64,000 bases of DNA from Cichorium intybus. Its lineage: Eukaryota; Streptophyta; Magnoliopsida; Asterales; Asteraceae. Under the pieces are notes generated by a model, which saw only the letters and a list, made by a program, of their open reading frames with translations, was not told the DNA's origin and searched no databases. The DNA is taken from assembly GCA_023525715.1 (NCBI GenBank), contig CM042012.1, forward strand, positions 117,101,298 to 117,165,297. Direction: 5' to 3'. Of the stretch, positions 9,861-21,440 are shown one piece after another. Position numbers and translations under genes: made by a program. Positions within the stretch are counted from its first letter, which is position 1; every line of letters begins with the position of its first letter.

Positions 9861-11418
9861 ATTATAGTTTTGATCTATGTGGTTTACCAAAATTTTCACA
9901 TTGGTCGTAGTTTTGGAAATCCAACATATATGTCCATATGGTATATTTTTGCTTACAAGTTTGGTCAATGGAGTCGTTATCTTCTAATAGATTCTGTTAA
10001 AGTAGGGTAAATGACTATTTTACCCTTTATTTTTTAAATTTATTTATTAAAAAAAAAACTCTCTCTTTCTTTATCACCCAACACTCTCTCTCATTTGACC
10101 ACCATCACTACCTCACTTAAACCACTGTTGCAGAAATCGGCCCCATCGGCGATTAGTCGTTTGGAGATCTTCAACCGATTACGATTAGGCTTAATCGGTC
10201 AGTTTGACAGTTTGCTGCAAAAATCGGTCAAATATCGGCCTTGCGGCCAATTAATCGGTATTGGCGGTCGTTTTCTCATTTTATTTATTTATTTATTTAT
10301 TTTTTATTTTTTAATTTTTAAATGAAGACACAAGCACTCTCTAATAACTTAACAAAATCGAAAAAAAATAAATATTAAAGAATAAAAATAAACAAATGTA
10401 TAATCTTCGATGTGTATCTCGGAATAAAATGAATCAAAGTTTAACATTTTGTTATATTTATATATTTTTAAACGAATTCCTTTATAATTTAGGGTCTCCG
10501 ATTAATTCCCGACTAATCTCTAAATTAATCCGATTAATCTCTTAACCCCACTCGACCGCCAAACTACCGTCAAGGGACTTTACAACCTTGCCTTAAGAAG
10601 CTCGAATTTAGGGATATTGGTAGTGTGTATTTAGCAGAGTTAACAGGAATGGGTTGTTTGTTGGCTATGAAGGTTATGGATAAATATATGCTCGTCACGA
10701 AGAAATTGATTTATGCTCAAACGAAAAGGGAGATCTTAGGCTTGTTGGATCACCATTTCTTCCTAGTTTGTATTCTCACTTCAAAACAGAGAAACTTTCG
10801 TGTTTGCTAATGGAGTTTTGCAACAGCAGCAATCTTCATATTTCTTGCCAACATCAACCCGGGAAACGATGCAAATCGAAAAACAATATAAAGGGAGCTG
10901 GTGGTTTTGATTCTTACTTTTTCTCTTTAGCTGGAGGTTTCTCCTCTGCATTTCTTTTTTTTTTTCCTCTGGTTTTGGTTCTTCTACCTTTCGTTCTTCT
11001 AGTCTGATAAAGACATTTAAAAAACCAGCCAACCCCACATCAGAAATATGATATCACACCCTTACCTATTTACATTCACTCGAATGAAAAGAAAATCAGC
11101 ACTAACCACTTTCTGTTCTTCACCCATCATCCTTATATAAATAACAGAGAGCAACTACTAGGGGGAGAGGGAAGGAGAGAGAAAGTGAGAGTGAGAGAGG
11201 GGTTTATTTTTTAAAAACAAATTAAATTAAAAAATAAAATACGGGGTCTATGGGTCATTTTATCCCCACTTAACAGAAAAAGTGAAGTGTTAACAAATGG
11301 AGGGACCAAACCTGTAATTAGCAAACACATATCATAGGGACACATATGTTGGATTTTCAAAACTAGACCAATCTGAAAAATTGGGTAACTACAGGGACCA
11401 AAACTGCAATTTACTCGA
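9861..11418. mobile_element. Mutator-like element with long inverted termini (Pack-MULE type)
   Basis: About 160 bp at the left (9868-10025: AGTTTTGATCTATGTGG, AAATCCAACATATATGTCC, CAAGTTTGGTC, AGGGTAAATGACTATTTTA) is repeated inverted at the right (about 11240-11416; its complement has AGTTTTGGTCCCTGTAG, AAATCCAACATATGTGTCC, CAGGTTTGGTC, GGGGATAAAATGACCC). Both ends are bordered by AATAATAATAAT, compatible with a 9-11 bp target duplication but low in complexity. No transposase inside. The interior carries a fragment of a kinase gene (10592-10872). Long inverted termini plus host gene sequence is the Pack-MULE pattern. Confidence 0.7.
10592..10872 (+). pseudogene. Captured fragment of an AGC-family protein kinase
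   Basis: Conceptual translation gives the N-lobe of a plant AGC kinase, D6PK-like by appearance. LKKLEFRDIGSVYLAELTG resembles the glycine loop with glycines replaced by E and R; AMKVMDK holds the ATP-binding lysine; REILGLLDH follows; after a one-base frameshift near 10757 the frame continues as LYSHFKTEKLSCLLMEFCN and HQPGKR. The first replacements fit G-to-A transitions, as expected from decay of methylated DNA. No C-lobe is present. The fragment lies wholly inside the long inverted termini of the element at 9861-11418, so I infer transduplication, not a resident gene. Confidence 0.8.
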
Positions 11419-12041
11419 ATAATAATAATAATACAAAAGGCAAAATAAAACAAAAAACAAAACAAAACAACTAAAAGAAAAAAGAGTCATATGGATTGGG
11501 GTTTATGAAGACAAAAAAACACATAAAAGACAAAATAAATGTCTTGAAAACCAGTTTTGGATCCCAAACTGGTTTTTTGTTTACCTCTACAATAGAGTGT
11601 TGTGTTGAGGCCAGCTTTGGCCGAGTCAATGCTTGCCTTGAATTAGGTTGAGGCTAACTTATGCTTGGTCGATACCAACCTTGTGTTGGGCTAACGCCTA
11701 ACGCCAATGGGTGCTATTAGGCTTTATCTGGTCAACTAATTGGAGCTTCTACGATTGTCATCTTTGATATTCCAATTGCTCTATAATTTAAATTACAATA
11801 ACAAAAATGCACAAATTTGTAAAAATAAAATAAAATCTTTTACAATATTACATATGCTCCAAAGCACCCAAAAACCAATTAAAAGATAATCAGTAATAGA
11901 AAACCACAATAAACACAGTTCCACCGAACAAGAATGATGCAAACACAGCTTACACCCTAATTTTTCAAACTTTTTGATGGTTTATTATAAAATTCATTCA
12001 TGTTAATTTAAACATAATAATACTTTTATGATGTAAAATAA
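11419..12041. other. Intergenic, one perfect-looking palindrome
   Basis: No gene. A near-perfect palindrome of about 30 bp lies at 11549-11578, with arms AAAACCAGTTTTGG and CCCAAACTGGTTTT around a GATC centre. Confidence 0.4.
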
Positions 12042-12731
12042 TGTAATACATGTTTTCATAAAGAGGGGTTGAAATGAGAAATTTAACAAAATAAAAGGGG
12101 GGCAAGGGAGATAGAGACGCTATATGTTGGCGGTATAGATATCGACGGTATCAGTATTTGATAGTGACACTAAGTGGGCCTGGGCAGAAGGTTTATTAAA
12201 CCTTATTTGTTCATTTTGAAAGAAACTCCTTTCAAACGTTTCAGAGAAGGGTGGAGCTGAATCCTTAGTGCTTGGAAGCTAGAATTGAAGCTAGAAACAT
12301 GGGAGGAAAAAAGATTAATGTATCTTTCACTTTTCTAAGGTGATTGGGGTACCTGGGGACGAGTAAAAGAGCTTGGAGTGGGAAGATTATATTTGCACGT
12401 CTATCAAGGTGAGTAACCCTGCCTAGCATGTTAGTTGTGATAAGTGTATATTACGTGGCATGTATTATGTGGTGTATATATTTTACCGCTACTTAATGTT
12501 CATAAGTATATGAGTTGCCCGTGTGTGAATGTAACTAAGAGTATAATTGGGTTATGCGGATAGCTGTGTAAGTGATACTACTAACGAGAACTGGCAGTGA
12601 AAGGTGTAATGTCTAAGGGTAATGAATTCTGGAAGTTAGTTGTGTTATGTGTAGAATTCGGAATTCGTATGAGACGAGAACTTCATGACCATGAGTTAGC
12701 AGTTAATCTAGAGTTAAAGGAAGATATTTAT

Positions 12732-12893
12732 ATGACTGCATAATGAGTACCTTGCAGTCATGTTATTGAGCCTTCGTGCCTTGGAGTTTCCTATTGAGTC
12801 TGTGTGGCTTAGAGCTGTCACATCACATGTTCTTTATGAAAGAGATATCTGGGGACATCTGCGCGACCACTTAACGAGTACCTTGTGGTTGCG
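12732..12893 (+). repeat. Two hairpins with conserved loop in the 5' LTR
   Basis: Hairpin 1 (12732-12761): stem ATGACTGCA / TGCAGTCAT around TAATGAGTACCT. Hairpin 2 (12863-12893): stem GCGACCAC / GTGGTTGC (one G-T type mismatch) around TTAACGAGTACCTT. They belong to a set of eight in this element (four internal at 22859-23021, two in the 3' LTR). Loop conserved, stems different. Confidence 0.8.
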
Positions 12894-13013
12894 ATTTGGA
12901 CCTTACGGTGCATATGTGTTGTGAGGGCCTCCGTGTGCTGAAGCTGTTTACCTGGGCTTTTGTGGCTTAGGGTTCATTTAGGCCTTAGTGGCTGAGGGAT
13001 TAGTTTTAAACGC

Positions 13014-13157
<144 letters not shown>

Positions 13158-14804
13158 TAGGATATAATAAAAACTATAATTATTGTGTGGTCGTAAGGAC
13201 CAATCACAGGTTAGAATCAACCAAAGGTACTTTGGAAAATGAATTAATAGATCAATTAATTAAATTTAAATTCAAGCCTACAATTATGGTAAATTGCCTA
13301 TAATATTGGTAAATTGGCCTATAATTTTGGTAACAGACTCCATCATCTGCTTCTTATTATCACATCATTGACTCTTCCCAACCGCCATAGACCACCACCG
13401 TATAGCCACCGGTGGTCACCATTAACCTACCATCGCAACCAATCATTTCCACCATCAACATGCCATCGCACCATCACTGGTTCATCAATACAACCTTCCA
13501 TCGCCGCCATCATAATCTTGTACAGCTTAGATAACAACCTCTGATGCACCATCAATTACCCACACCAGATTTCTTGATTTATTCACGGGGTTGAAACACA
13601 CACTTGTGTTCGATTTTATGGAGAGATGGTCGTGATTATTGCAAATTTTGGTAAGTTTTTTGTGCAATCGAAACATAAAGGAATACAGATTGAAGTCTAG
13701 AATTCGAGTTAGGGACAATCATTCTCACATAAATACATCGATTTCTTCCTGGGCTGGAAACACGCACATGAAATAGAGAATAATTCTGATGTTGTAGGGG
13801 TAACTCGATGAATTACAAATATATAAGAATTATGAATTTTTGTTTTACTTTTCTACTCATTCTGATGTTGCAAGGGTAATTCTCTGCATTCAAAACATGG
13901 GATCAATGTTATGTAGAGATAGCTTGACATTCTTGCAGATTCTGGGTAATGTTTTGTGTAATTAGTATATGTAACAAAATATGTATTATTCTAGTAGAAT
14001 ATTTTTATATGATTTTGTAATTTTGGGATCAATGTTATGGATCATTCTAACATGTGAGAATATCATTCTGATGTTGTAGGGTAATTATTTGTGCATTCAA
14101 AACACACGAGAAATCAAGAAGAAGCCCTAAAGTTTGATTTCAAAGCAATCATTCTGACAGAATGTAATTCTTATAGAATGTCATTTTGATTTGTATATTA
14201 GATTCTAGTATATTATTCTTGTAATTTATGATGCCATTCAGTCAGATTGGATTTTCAGAATGGATTTTATTTTTTTTATGTATTTTAGTTCAAAGAATGT
14301 TATACTTTTAATGTATTTTAGTTCTCCTAATGTTATTGTTTTGATGTATTTTCATTTATAGGATGATTATCTATGACATTCAGTCAAGAATAATGTATTT
14401 TATGATGTCATTATGCCAGAATGGATTTTCAAAATGTTATTCTGTAAGATGTATTGCAGTTCATATGATGTTTTCTACGACATGCTTTCAAAAAGTTACT
14501 GATTTTTTGACGAAGATAAAAATGATTCTTGTGTTAAGAATGCAAGTTTTTTTTAAAAAAAATTATTTCATTTTGATATTTTTTATTTATAGATTCTATC
14601 AACTTCCATAAAAATTAGTTAGTTTCCTTTTTTTCTCTAAATAAAATGTCTATTATACCCTTTTGTAACCGTTTTTTTAAAAATCATTTAATAATGTTAC
14701 GGATAATTACAATCATGTCATTTAATCTTGACCATTCATATTTTGAATCCTATGTACCAGATTTGGTCTTACGACCACACAATAATTGTTGGTCTTAATA
14801 TAAC

Positions 14805-15904
14805 TGACAACGCCTAGTGATATCAAGTATTTTAGGCGTTGTTGAGCCCTGTTCTTGATAAAATTATATCAAATATGTCTGGGTATTCTCACTTTTCGTG
14901 CCAGGACTTGTTTGGGGAAAAAGAATGGAAACAGGGACTAAAAGCGTGCAAAAGGAAGAAGTTTGGAAAAAATGAAAAATCAAGTAAACTCGTACGTGCG
15001 CCGCGGATACATCATCTGCGCGACGCGGGCTTAAGGCGGTGGAACACATTCAAATGCCGAAGAAACGGGAAAAAAATCAGTACCCGCGCCGCGGATTTCA
15101 CTTCTGCGCGGCGCGGCTGCGGGAAATTTGCAAGTATAAATAGATGCATTTCCAGCCGAAAACCCTAGCAAAGGCCGGGTGTAAAATCGACCTTGAAGCT
15201 CTTTGACTCCAGGATTTCGTTTCAGCAAGCTCTCATTTGGTATTTTATGTTTTTTGAATTTAATTTCCTTTTAGTAGTAAGTAGTATTTGTAGCTAAAGT
15301 CTTTGGGAGTGACAACCACTGACTTTGAGCATTTAGGTTTCTGATTTAGCAACATTGGTTACTGTTTGAATGTTTGGAATTCAGTTTTGGTGAATGAAAT
15401 CATTTGGTTACATTTAATGTTGGTATTTCGATGTTTTGGATGTTTGTATTTGGTTTTGGTTATTGAATTGTGTTTGGACCTTGTTGGGACTGTTTTCCTT
15501 AGCTGAAATCAGTAGCTAATTAGGTTAGTTTGTAAGCATTAAACCTTGGCTAGTAACTGTTCAGTAGAACTTTAGTTAGTGGCTAGTTTATGCTTTGCTT
15601 GGTTTTGCTAGTTTGGATGCCTTTGATTGCTTCTGATTCAGAGATGTACTTCTGATTTCAGAAATTGACTAGGTCATTTGGGCATAGCTTAGCTTGGCTT
15701 GAGTGCGTTTGATCATTGCTTTTGTTTGCTAGTGATTAGGAAGATAGAAACTAGATCCTCCGACTGTAGCTGTGACACTACTAGTTGGTAATCTCTCATC
15801 TAGTCTAACCACGAAGCTCCTGTGGATCGACCCTGACTACCGCTATACTAGTGTGTGTTAGGTTTTCTCTTATTTTTGACCGCACGACGACCGCTGCGAT
15901 GTCA
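14805..15904 (+). repeat. 5' LTR of the Athila-derived element
   Basis: Contains two GC-rich patches with CGCCGCGGAT and CTGCGCGACGCGG motifs (14995-15120) just upstream of the TATA box at 15135. The equivalent positions in the 3' LTR have lost several CpG sites. Confidence 0.9.
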
Positions 15905-15909
15905 AATTT

Positions 15910-15927
15910 TGGCGCCGTTGCCGGGGA
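15910..15927 (+). other. Primer-binding site of the Athila-derived element
   Basis: TGGCGCCGTTGCCGGGGA, five bases after the 5' LTR. This sequence is the usual tRNA-Asp-type site of Athila-group Gypsy elements. Confidence 0.85.
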
Positions 15928-16022
15928 GCTGTGCGCTTAGATTAGGTGATTTGTAGGACTTAGTTTCTGATTTTTGATGTTTGATTTTAGTTGCTGATTT
16001 TTGGTATGTGTACATCCTTATA

Positions 16023-17261
16023 ATGGGTGATTACATGTACCCGGATCAGTATTATGAAGATTATGAAAATCCGGCCAACACCTATTACGAGGATGATTGC
16101 TACAATGGATCATCCGATGACAATGGATGGCGGACCGAGGAGTCATCTCAGCCTGAGAATTCTGCAACTTGGGACCAACTTTGGGTATTCATGTATAACA
16201 ACTACCACGAGCAGAAGGACCAGGCTGAAGCTCTTGAAAAAGTGCAAGCTTCTTTAGATAGGCTAGAGGAAAGTTGGAAATGTTCACCACCTTCGCCCGA
16301 ACCGGAGGTGAGTGATTTTTATACCAATAATAATGTGTGTGAACTTGCATCACCTGAATATGTGATGGAAGGGCATACACCGTGGGATAGTCAAGAGACC
16401 ACTGAGAGGGTCGAAAATGTTGTTGAGGAAGAGGTTGTAGGTGACAATGCTACCTCTGACTCAACAGCTTTTGATGTTTTTGATATTTTTGAAAATGTTG
16501 ATAATGTCGAGCTGGTAATGAGTGAATCCATACCATCATCAGACGATTTGATTGATGAGGATGTTGTGGAGGAGGCTGTAAGTGACAGTACAGATCCCAG
16601 CCCAACAATTCCTGAAATTGTTGAAGTCTTTGATACTATTGGGAAAGGGGGTGTAGATGACAATATTACCCCAGACCCTGTAATTTTTGAAAATTTTGAG
16701 AAACTTGAAAGTAAGGATCCGATGATGGGTGACTTTGTACCACCATCAGATCAAACAAGTCGTTCACTCTTGGTTCCGATCCACCTGTTGGACGACGATC
16801 AAGAAGTTGATGCTGACGAGTTAATATTTGAAAATAAAAAACATGATTTTATCACCACTCATGATCCATTCATGAATGGAAAATTAGATGTAATCAATAC
16901 TATCGATGAGGACATATGGAAGCATCCTGACATGTTGCCTTCCGATTCCATTCGATTGGAAAATTTTTATTGGTACTGCAAACCAAAATTGCAACATGAA
17001 GATAGCATGCGCGACACTAGCAACCAAGGTTTGAAACAATTACTGGAAGCGGCATTGGGCGCGTTTCACGTCAAGCCAGTGATTTTGAAGAGATATAGAA
17101 GGAAGGACCGAGCTTGGAGGTTCAAAGCTACCTCCAAGCATTCACGGGAGTTAATCAGAAAGAGGCAACCGGGCAGCAGCATAAGGACCGGCAAGCCATT
17201 CGACCCAGGAAAGTTTGAGGAGCAGTGGGTCAGCAAAGGGAAGACATACGATCCACCGTAG
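16023..17261 (+). CDS. Retroelement ORF A, acidic protein of unknown function
   Basis: 412 codons from the first ATG (16023); an upstream TTG extension is not used. The first 250 residues are very acidic, with tyrosines (MGDYMYPDQYYEDYEN), a possible short coiled coil (EALEKVQASLDRLEESW) and repeats of the type VFDIFENVDN and EVFDTIGKGG. The last 80 residues are basic (LKRYRRKDRAWRF, RELIRKRQPGSS). It occupies the place where gag-pol should be, and the DNA just after its stop (GACGTTAAACTTAGCGCTTG, near 17298) resembles the region that follows pol in Athila elements. I do not recognise a domain. An acidic/basic two-part layout could fit a Gag-like or RNA-binding role, but that is speculation. 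The frame is fully open, so it was recently functional. Confidence 0.7.
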   Translation: MGDYMYPDQYYEDYENPANTYYEDDCYNGSSDDNGWRTEESSQPENSATWDQLWVFMYNNYHEQKDQAEALEKVQASLDRLEESWKCSPPSPEPEVSDFYTNNNVCELASPEYVMEGHTPWDSQETTERVENVVEEEVVGDNATSDSTAFDVFDIFENVDNVELVMSESIPSSDDLIDEDVVEEAVSDSTDPSPTIPEIVEVFDTIGKGGVDDNITPDPVIFENFEKLESKDPMMGDFVPPSDQTSRSLLVPIHLLDDDQEVDADELIFENKKHDFITTHDPFMNGKLDVINTIDEDIWKHPDMLPSDSIRLENFYWYCKPKLQHEDSMRDTSNQGLKQLLEAALGAFHVKPVILKRYRRKDRAWRFKATSKHSRELIRKRQPGSSIRTGKPFDPGKFEEQWVSKGKTYDPP

Positions 17262-18030
17262 CTGTAGAATAATAGGAATAGCACGTCTGGCTCAGACGTT
17301 AAACTTAGCGCTTGTTGGGAGGCAACCCATCGTGTCATAATTTAGGATATATTTCTTTGAATAAAATACAAAAAATACATCAATCTTTTTGCAGGTGCTA
17401 GTGGTTTGAAACAAGTGTGGGGTTATTTAAGAAGTTTTGAAATTTTTGAAGTCCGCACCGCGGATATTTGAATTACGCAATGCGGGATCGTAAACCAACC
17501 CGAAGCGTAGGGGTTGATTTGGTGGCACGCACGACGCGCAAAGCGTAAACCCGCGACGCGGTAAACGATCAGTCGGTTTTCTCTTTTATAAGGTAAGCCG
17601 CGGCTCACACGACCCACACACGACTCGGAGCTCTGGTTATCGAAATTCTCTTGCAATTTTTCTTGCTCATTTTGTTCCTACTGCCAAGGTACGCCATTCT
17701 AACTATCTATTACTCGTTAAAACTAGCGATTAGGTAGTTAATTTTAGTGATTTGCCCAAAATAGTTCAAAACTTAGAATCGCTAATGCTAGCTCATAGGG
17801 TGTTTGTTTTGCCAAATGAAGACCCTAGATGAGCTAGTCGGCACCTAGGCTACCTTGTGGTGTGATTATATTGAGTTTTAGCAGGTAAAATTGAGATTTT
17901 GGATCGGGGTTTGGAAACAGCCGCACGCCGCACCGCGCCCTTGCTCTTGGGCCGCGCCGCGGTGCGGCAGGGAAGATAAGGACTGATTTTGCAAATTTTT
18001 TTGTTTTGTGGCTATATTTTCTTTTTGCAG

Positions 18031-19227
18031 ATGTTGTTCAGATTGGAGCATGCCTTCCTCCAGTTCCCCGAGGGACTGGCCAGTTCTGCTGAGTATACTT
18101 CACAGAGGGACGCATTGAGGAGTCGCCGGGTTCTAGAGGCGACGGTCATTGATAGAGCTATATTGAGAGACGCAGGGCTCTGGGGTGCGATTGAGCCGTT
18201 CTTGCATCGCACCTGGACCCTTGAGGAGGCATCGTTTACTTGCCGTGGATGGGACCGGATCATGGCCACTGACGAGGATGTGGTCTATACGGAGCTTCTT
18301 CTGGAGTTCCTGTCTACTGTCCATTTCGCTCCTAGGGCGTCGGATCCACGATCCAGGCTCATTCGCTTTCGCTTGGGAGGAGTTCAGAGGGAGTGCAACC
18401 TCCGGGAGTTCGGGAGGCGCACAGGAATCTACACTCCAACGGATTTGCAGCACCGCTACTTCACGCAGTTCTTTGGTGCATGCATTCAGGGGCAACCGGA
18501 GCGGGCTCCCAACATGGAGATTTGGACACCATTGTCCAATGTTATGTATGAGGCAGGGACCTCGAGGGAGAGCCATTTACGCGATCCACTTCACCGCCTC
18601 ATGCACCGGATCGTCTCCACCTCCATCATGCAGCGGGAGGGAGGCGAGAAGGTGTCTGGGGATGACATGACATTTTTATGGGTTCTCCTCGACCCGTCCC
18701 GATTTCTCCATCTCCTCTTCGCCCTGACGGTTGCTCTCTCTACCCACTCTACCGGTGCCTCCACCAGCAGCCCACTAGCCAGGGGGTATTTTATTACCCG
18801 CCTGGCCCGTTCCTATGGGATCCTTATTGCCTCTTTGGAAGCCTCCTTGACCGCTCTGCCTCCATCGCGCACTACAGCACGCACTTTGGAGAGGATGCGG
18901 TTCATTGAGCTGCAGCGCCCGGGGCAGTTCATCCGGACACTGACCGAGCCTCCTCAGGCACCTCAGCCCACGTATGCCCAGCCTGGCAGGAGACGCAGGA
19001 GGCCAGAGCCAGCACCAGAGCCCGCAGCCCCGACAGAGCCACATCAGGAGGACCCAGCAGCCATCCATCGATTGGAGGCCCAGGTTGCGAGGATGGAGGA
19101 CCAGCTCGAGTGGATCGGGGAGGTACTTTTGGAGTTGGCCGCTCAGCAGGGCCGATGCCCCCGACCATTCCCAGCTCGGGCCCACGATCATCAGGCCGGG
19201 CCCTCCAGGCCACCTGGTAGCGATTGA
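18031..19227 (+). CDS. Retroelement ORF B, Athila ORF-1 family protein
   Basis: 398 codons beginning at an ATG directly after an acceptor-like TTTTTGCAG, so a spliced transcript is plausible. The sequence has the character of the plant-specific Athila ORF-1 family (for example DAGLWGAIEPFLHRTW, FTCRGWDRIM, LEFLSTVHFAP, LREFGRRTGIY). The C-terminal third is proline- and arginine-rich (PGRRRRRPEPAPEPAAP) followed by a leucine-rich helix (IHRLEAQVARMEDQLEWIG) that could be a coiled coil. It lies downstream of the position of pol, where Athila-group elements carry an extra, env-position gene. Function unknown. No stops or frameshifts. Confidence 0.75.
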   Translation: MLFRLEHAFLQFPEGLASSAEYTSQRDALRSRRVLEATVIDRAILRDAGLWGAIEPFLHRTWTLEEASFTCRGWDRIMATDEDVVYTELLLEFLSTVHFAPRASDPRSRLIRFRLGGVQRECNLREFGRRTGIYTPTDLQHRYFTQFFGACIQGQPERAPNMEIWTPLSNVMYEAGTSRESHLRDPLHRLMHRIVSTSIMQREGGEKVSGDDMTFLWVLLDPSRFLHLLFALTVALSTHSTGASTSSPLARGYFITRLARSYGILIASLEASLTALPPSRTTARTLERMRFIELQRPGQFIRTLTEPPQAPQPTYAQPGRRRRRPEPAPEPAAPTEPHQEDPAAIHRLEAQVARMEDQLEWIGEVLLELAAQQGRCPRPFPARAHDHQAGPSRPPGSD

Positions 19228-20230
19228 TATATTTTTCTTTCTTTCTTTTTATATTTTTGGGATATATGTACAAACTTATGACACTTCTATCTGTATATTT
19301 TGTGTTCATGTTTTATTTGTCATGTTTGTTTTTAATTTGTTTGTTAAGTTATGCATGATATACCAATTTGAGAAGGAGTTGTCTCAGATAAGTGTGGGGT
19401 CACCGTTCCCCCTCCACTTGTCTCGACCACCGGCGTGTTCACTGTAGCACTACAACTCCATGATACGAAATCGAGGATCCATCTGTACGCAATTATACCT
19501 GTGATATTGAGCACCAAGCAGTCTATCGTCTAAAAAGGGGTAACTCTTTCTCCCTTGTTTTGAAATAATTTTGTACAACGGGGACGTTGTACGGTTTTAA
19601 GTGTGGGGTGTGGACGGTCGAAAGAGAATTTTTGAAATTTTTGCAGAAATGATCAATTTTTCAATTTTTAGCAATATTTTTCAAAATTTTTAATAAATTG
19701 CAATTGTGAAATAAATGATTTGTGATTGTGATAGCATTAGTATTTTTCAAGAAATACTGTTTATTTGTGATCATGCTATTAGTTAGTCAAATAAGTTAAG
19801 TTTTACGAGTTTAGAAGATTGAGCTGTTTTAAGATTGGAGTTTAGGAAGGAAAAGTCAATCTGTGGCCTTTGTTGTTCGAGCCGGTAGGTCTAAAATAGG
19901 TGGGCCTTATACACCTTACCACCTAAGATCGTCTGGTCTGGGATGGTATTTCTGAAAGCTCGTTACACGGACAACATCGAAAGTCATGGACAATTGCTTA
20001 ATGGCCTTTAGAATCTGAATGAGTAAGTACACTTCATTATGGACAGAAAGTTTGTAATCAAGGGTTCTTTAGAAAGCCATAAATTCCAAAGAACAATTCA
20101 ATTATGTTTTCGCAAACTATTCCACTCTAACTCAAAGAGCGATAAACTTTGAAACTGAACGCAGTCAGAAATTGTTTGATTCTTCATTATAATTTGTTAA
20201 AAACTCTCTTGCTTGGGGACAAGCAAGGCA

Positions 20231-20245
20231 CAAGTGTGAGGTGTT
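20231..20245 (+). other. Polypurine tract of the Athila-derived element
   Basis: CAAGTGTGAGGTGTT ends directly at the 3' LTR. Similar AAGTGTGGGG phrases recur upstream at about 17413, 19390 and 19598. Confidence 0.6.
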
Positions 20246-21344
20246 TGACAACGCCTAGTGATATCAAGTATTTTAGGCGTTGTTGAGCCCTGTTCTTGAT
20301 AAAATTATATCAAATATGTTTGGGTATTCTCACTTTTCGTGCCAGGACTTGTTTGGAGAAAAAGAATGGAAACAGGGACTAAAAGCGTGCAAAAGGAAGA
20401 AGTTTGGAAAAAATGAAAAATCAAGTAAACTCGTACGCGCGCCGCGGATACATCATCTGCACGACGCGGGCTTAAGGCGGTGGAACACATTCAAATGCCG
20501 AAGAAACGGGAAAAGATTAGTACGCGCGCCGCTGATTTCACATCTACGCGGCGTGGCTGTGGGAAATTTGCAAGTATAAATAGATGCATTTCCAGCCGAA
20601 AACCCTAGCAAAGACCGGGTGTAAAATCGACCTTGAAGCTCTTTGACTCCAGGATTTCGTTTCAGCAAGCTCTCATTTGGTATTTTATGTTTTTTGAATT
20701 TAATTTCCTTTTAGTAGCAAGTAGTATTTGTAGCTAAAGTCTTTGCGAGTGACAACCACTGACTTTGAGCATTTAGGTTTCTGATTTAGCAACATTGGTT
20801 ACTGTTTGAATGTTTGGAATTCAGTTTTGGTGAATGAAATCATTTGGTTACATTTAATGTTGGTATTTCGATGTTTTGGATGTTTGTATTTGGTTTTGGT
20901 TATTGAATTGTGTTTGGACCTTGTTGGGACTGTTTTCCTTAGCTGAAATCAGTAGCTAATTAGGTTAGTTTGTAAGCATTAAACCTTGGCTAGTAACTGT
21001 TCAGTAGAACTTTAGTTAGTGGCTAGTTTATGCTTTGCTTGGTTTTGCTAGTTTGGATGCCTTTGATTGCTACTGATTCAGAGATGTACTTCTGATTTCA
21101 GAAAGTGACTAGGTCATTTGGGCATAGCTTAGCTTGGCTTGAGTGCATTTGATCATTGCTTTTGTTTGCTAGTGATTAGGAAGATAGAAACTAGATCCTC
21201 CGACTGTAGCTGTGACACTACTAGTTGGTAATCTCTCATCTAGTCTAACCACGAAGCTCCTGTGGATCGACCCTGACTACCGCTATACTAGTGTGTGTTA
21301 GGTTTTCTCTTATTTTTGACCGCACGACGACCGCTGCGATGTCA
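20246..21344 (+). repeat. 3' LTR of the Athila-derived element
   Basis: Matches the 5' LTR with about 18 substitutions. Followed by the target duplication ATAAC and then the last 6 bp of element E0. Confidence 0.92.
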
Positions 21345-21352
21345 ATAACCTA

Positions 21353-21355
<3 letters not shown>

Positions 21356-21438
<83 letters not shown>
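21356..21438. repeat. (TA)n microsatellite, right border of element E0
   Basis: About 83 bp of TA, continuing into AGGACCTAAGTGGC of the outer 5' LTR, which resumes here. Confidence 0.9.

Positions 21439-21440
<2 letters not shown>

Larger units (their letters stand above)
14805..21344 (+). mobile_element. Athila-derived non-autonomous Gypsy element, complete with LTRs
   Basis: LTRs 14805-15904 (1,100 bp) and 20246-21344 (1,099 bp) start TGACA and end TGTCA. A 5-bp target duplication ATAAC lies at 14800-14804 and 21345-21349. I counted about 18 substitutions and one indel between the LTRs, mostly C/G to T/A in the 3' copy, so the insertion is fairly young. The primer-binding site TGGCGCCGTTGCCGGGGA begins at 15910, the Athila-type site complementary to tRNA-Asp. 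The interior (4.3 kb) has two long intact frames but no protease, reverse transcriptase or integrase. A TATA box TATAAATAG lies in each LTR (15135; 20575). Confidence 0.92.
13158..21355. mobile_element. TA-flanked element E0 (interrupted by an Athila-derived element)
   Basis: Inverted termini lie directly against (TA)n on both sides. The left end reads ATAGGATATAATAAA... then ATTATTGTGTGGTCGTAAGG. The right end is 14740-14804 continued at 21350-21355; its complement reads GGCTAGGTTATATTAAGACC then ATTATTGTGTGGTCGTAAGA. Body about 1.65 kb, without a supported gene. Its right half (13860-14440) has many CATTCT / AGAATG-type motifs. Because it sits in the 5' LTR of the outer element and not in the 3' LTR, it inserted after that element. 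The Athila-derived element then landed about 6 bp from its right end. Confidence 0.7.

Noticed and set aside
14839..15168. 109-codon frame in the Athila-derived 5' LTR (and its partner at 20280)
   Set aside because: Lies across the promoter region of the LTR, is not conserved in length between the two LTRs and contains the TATA box.
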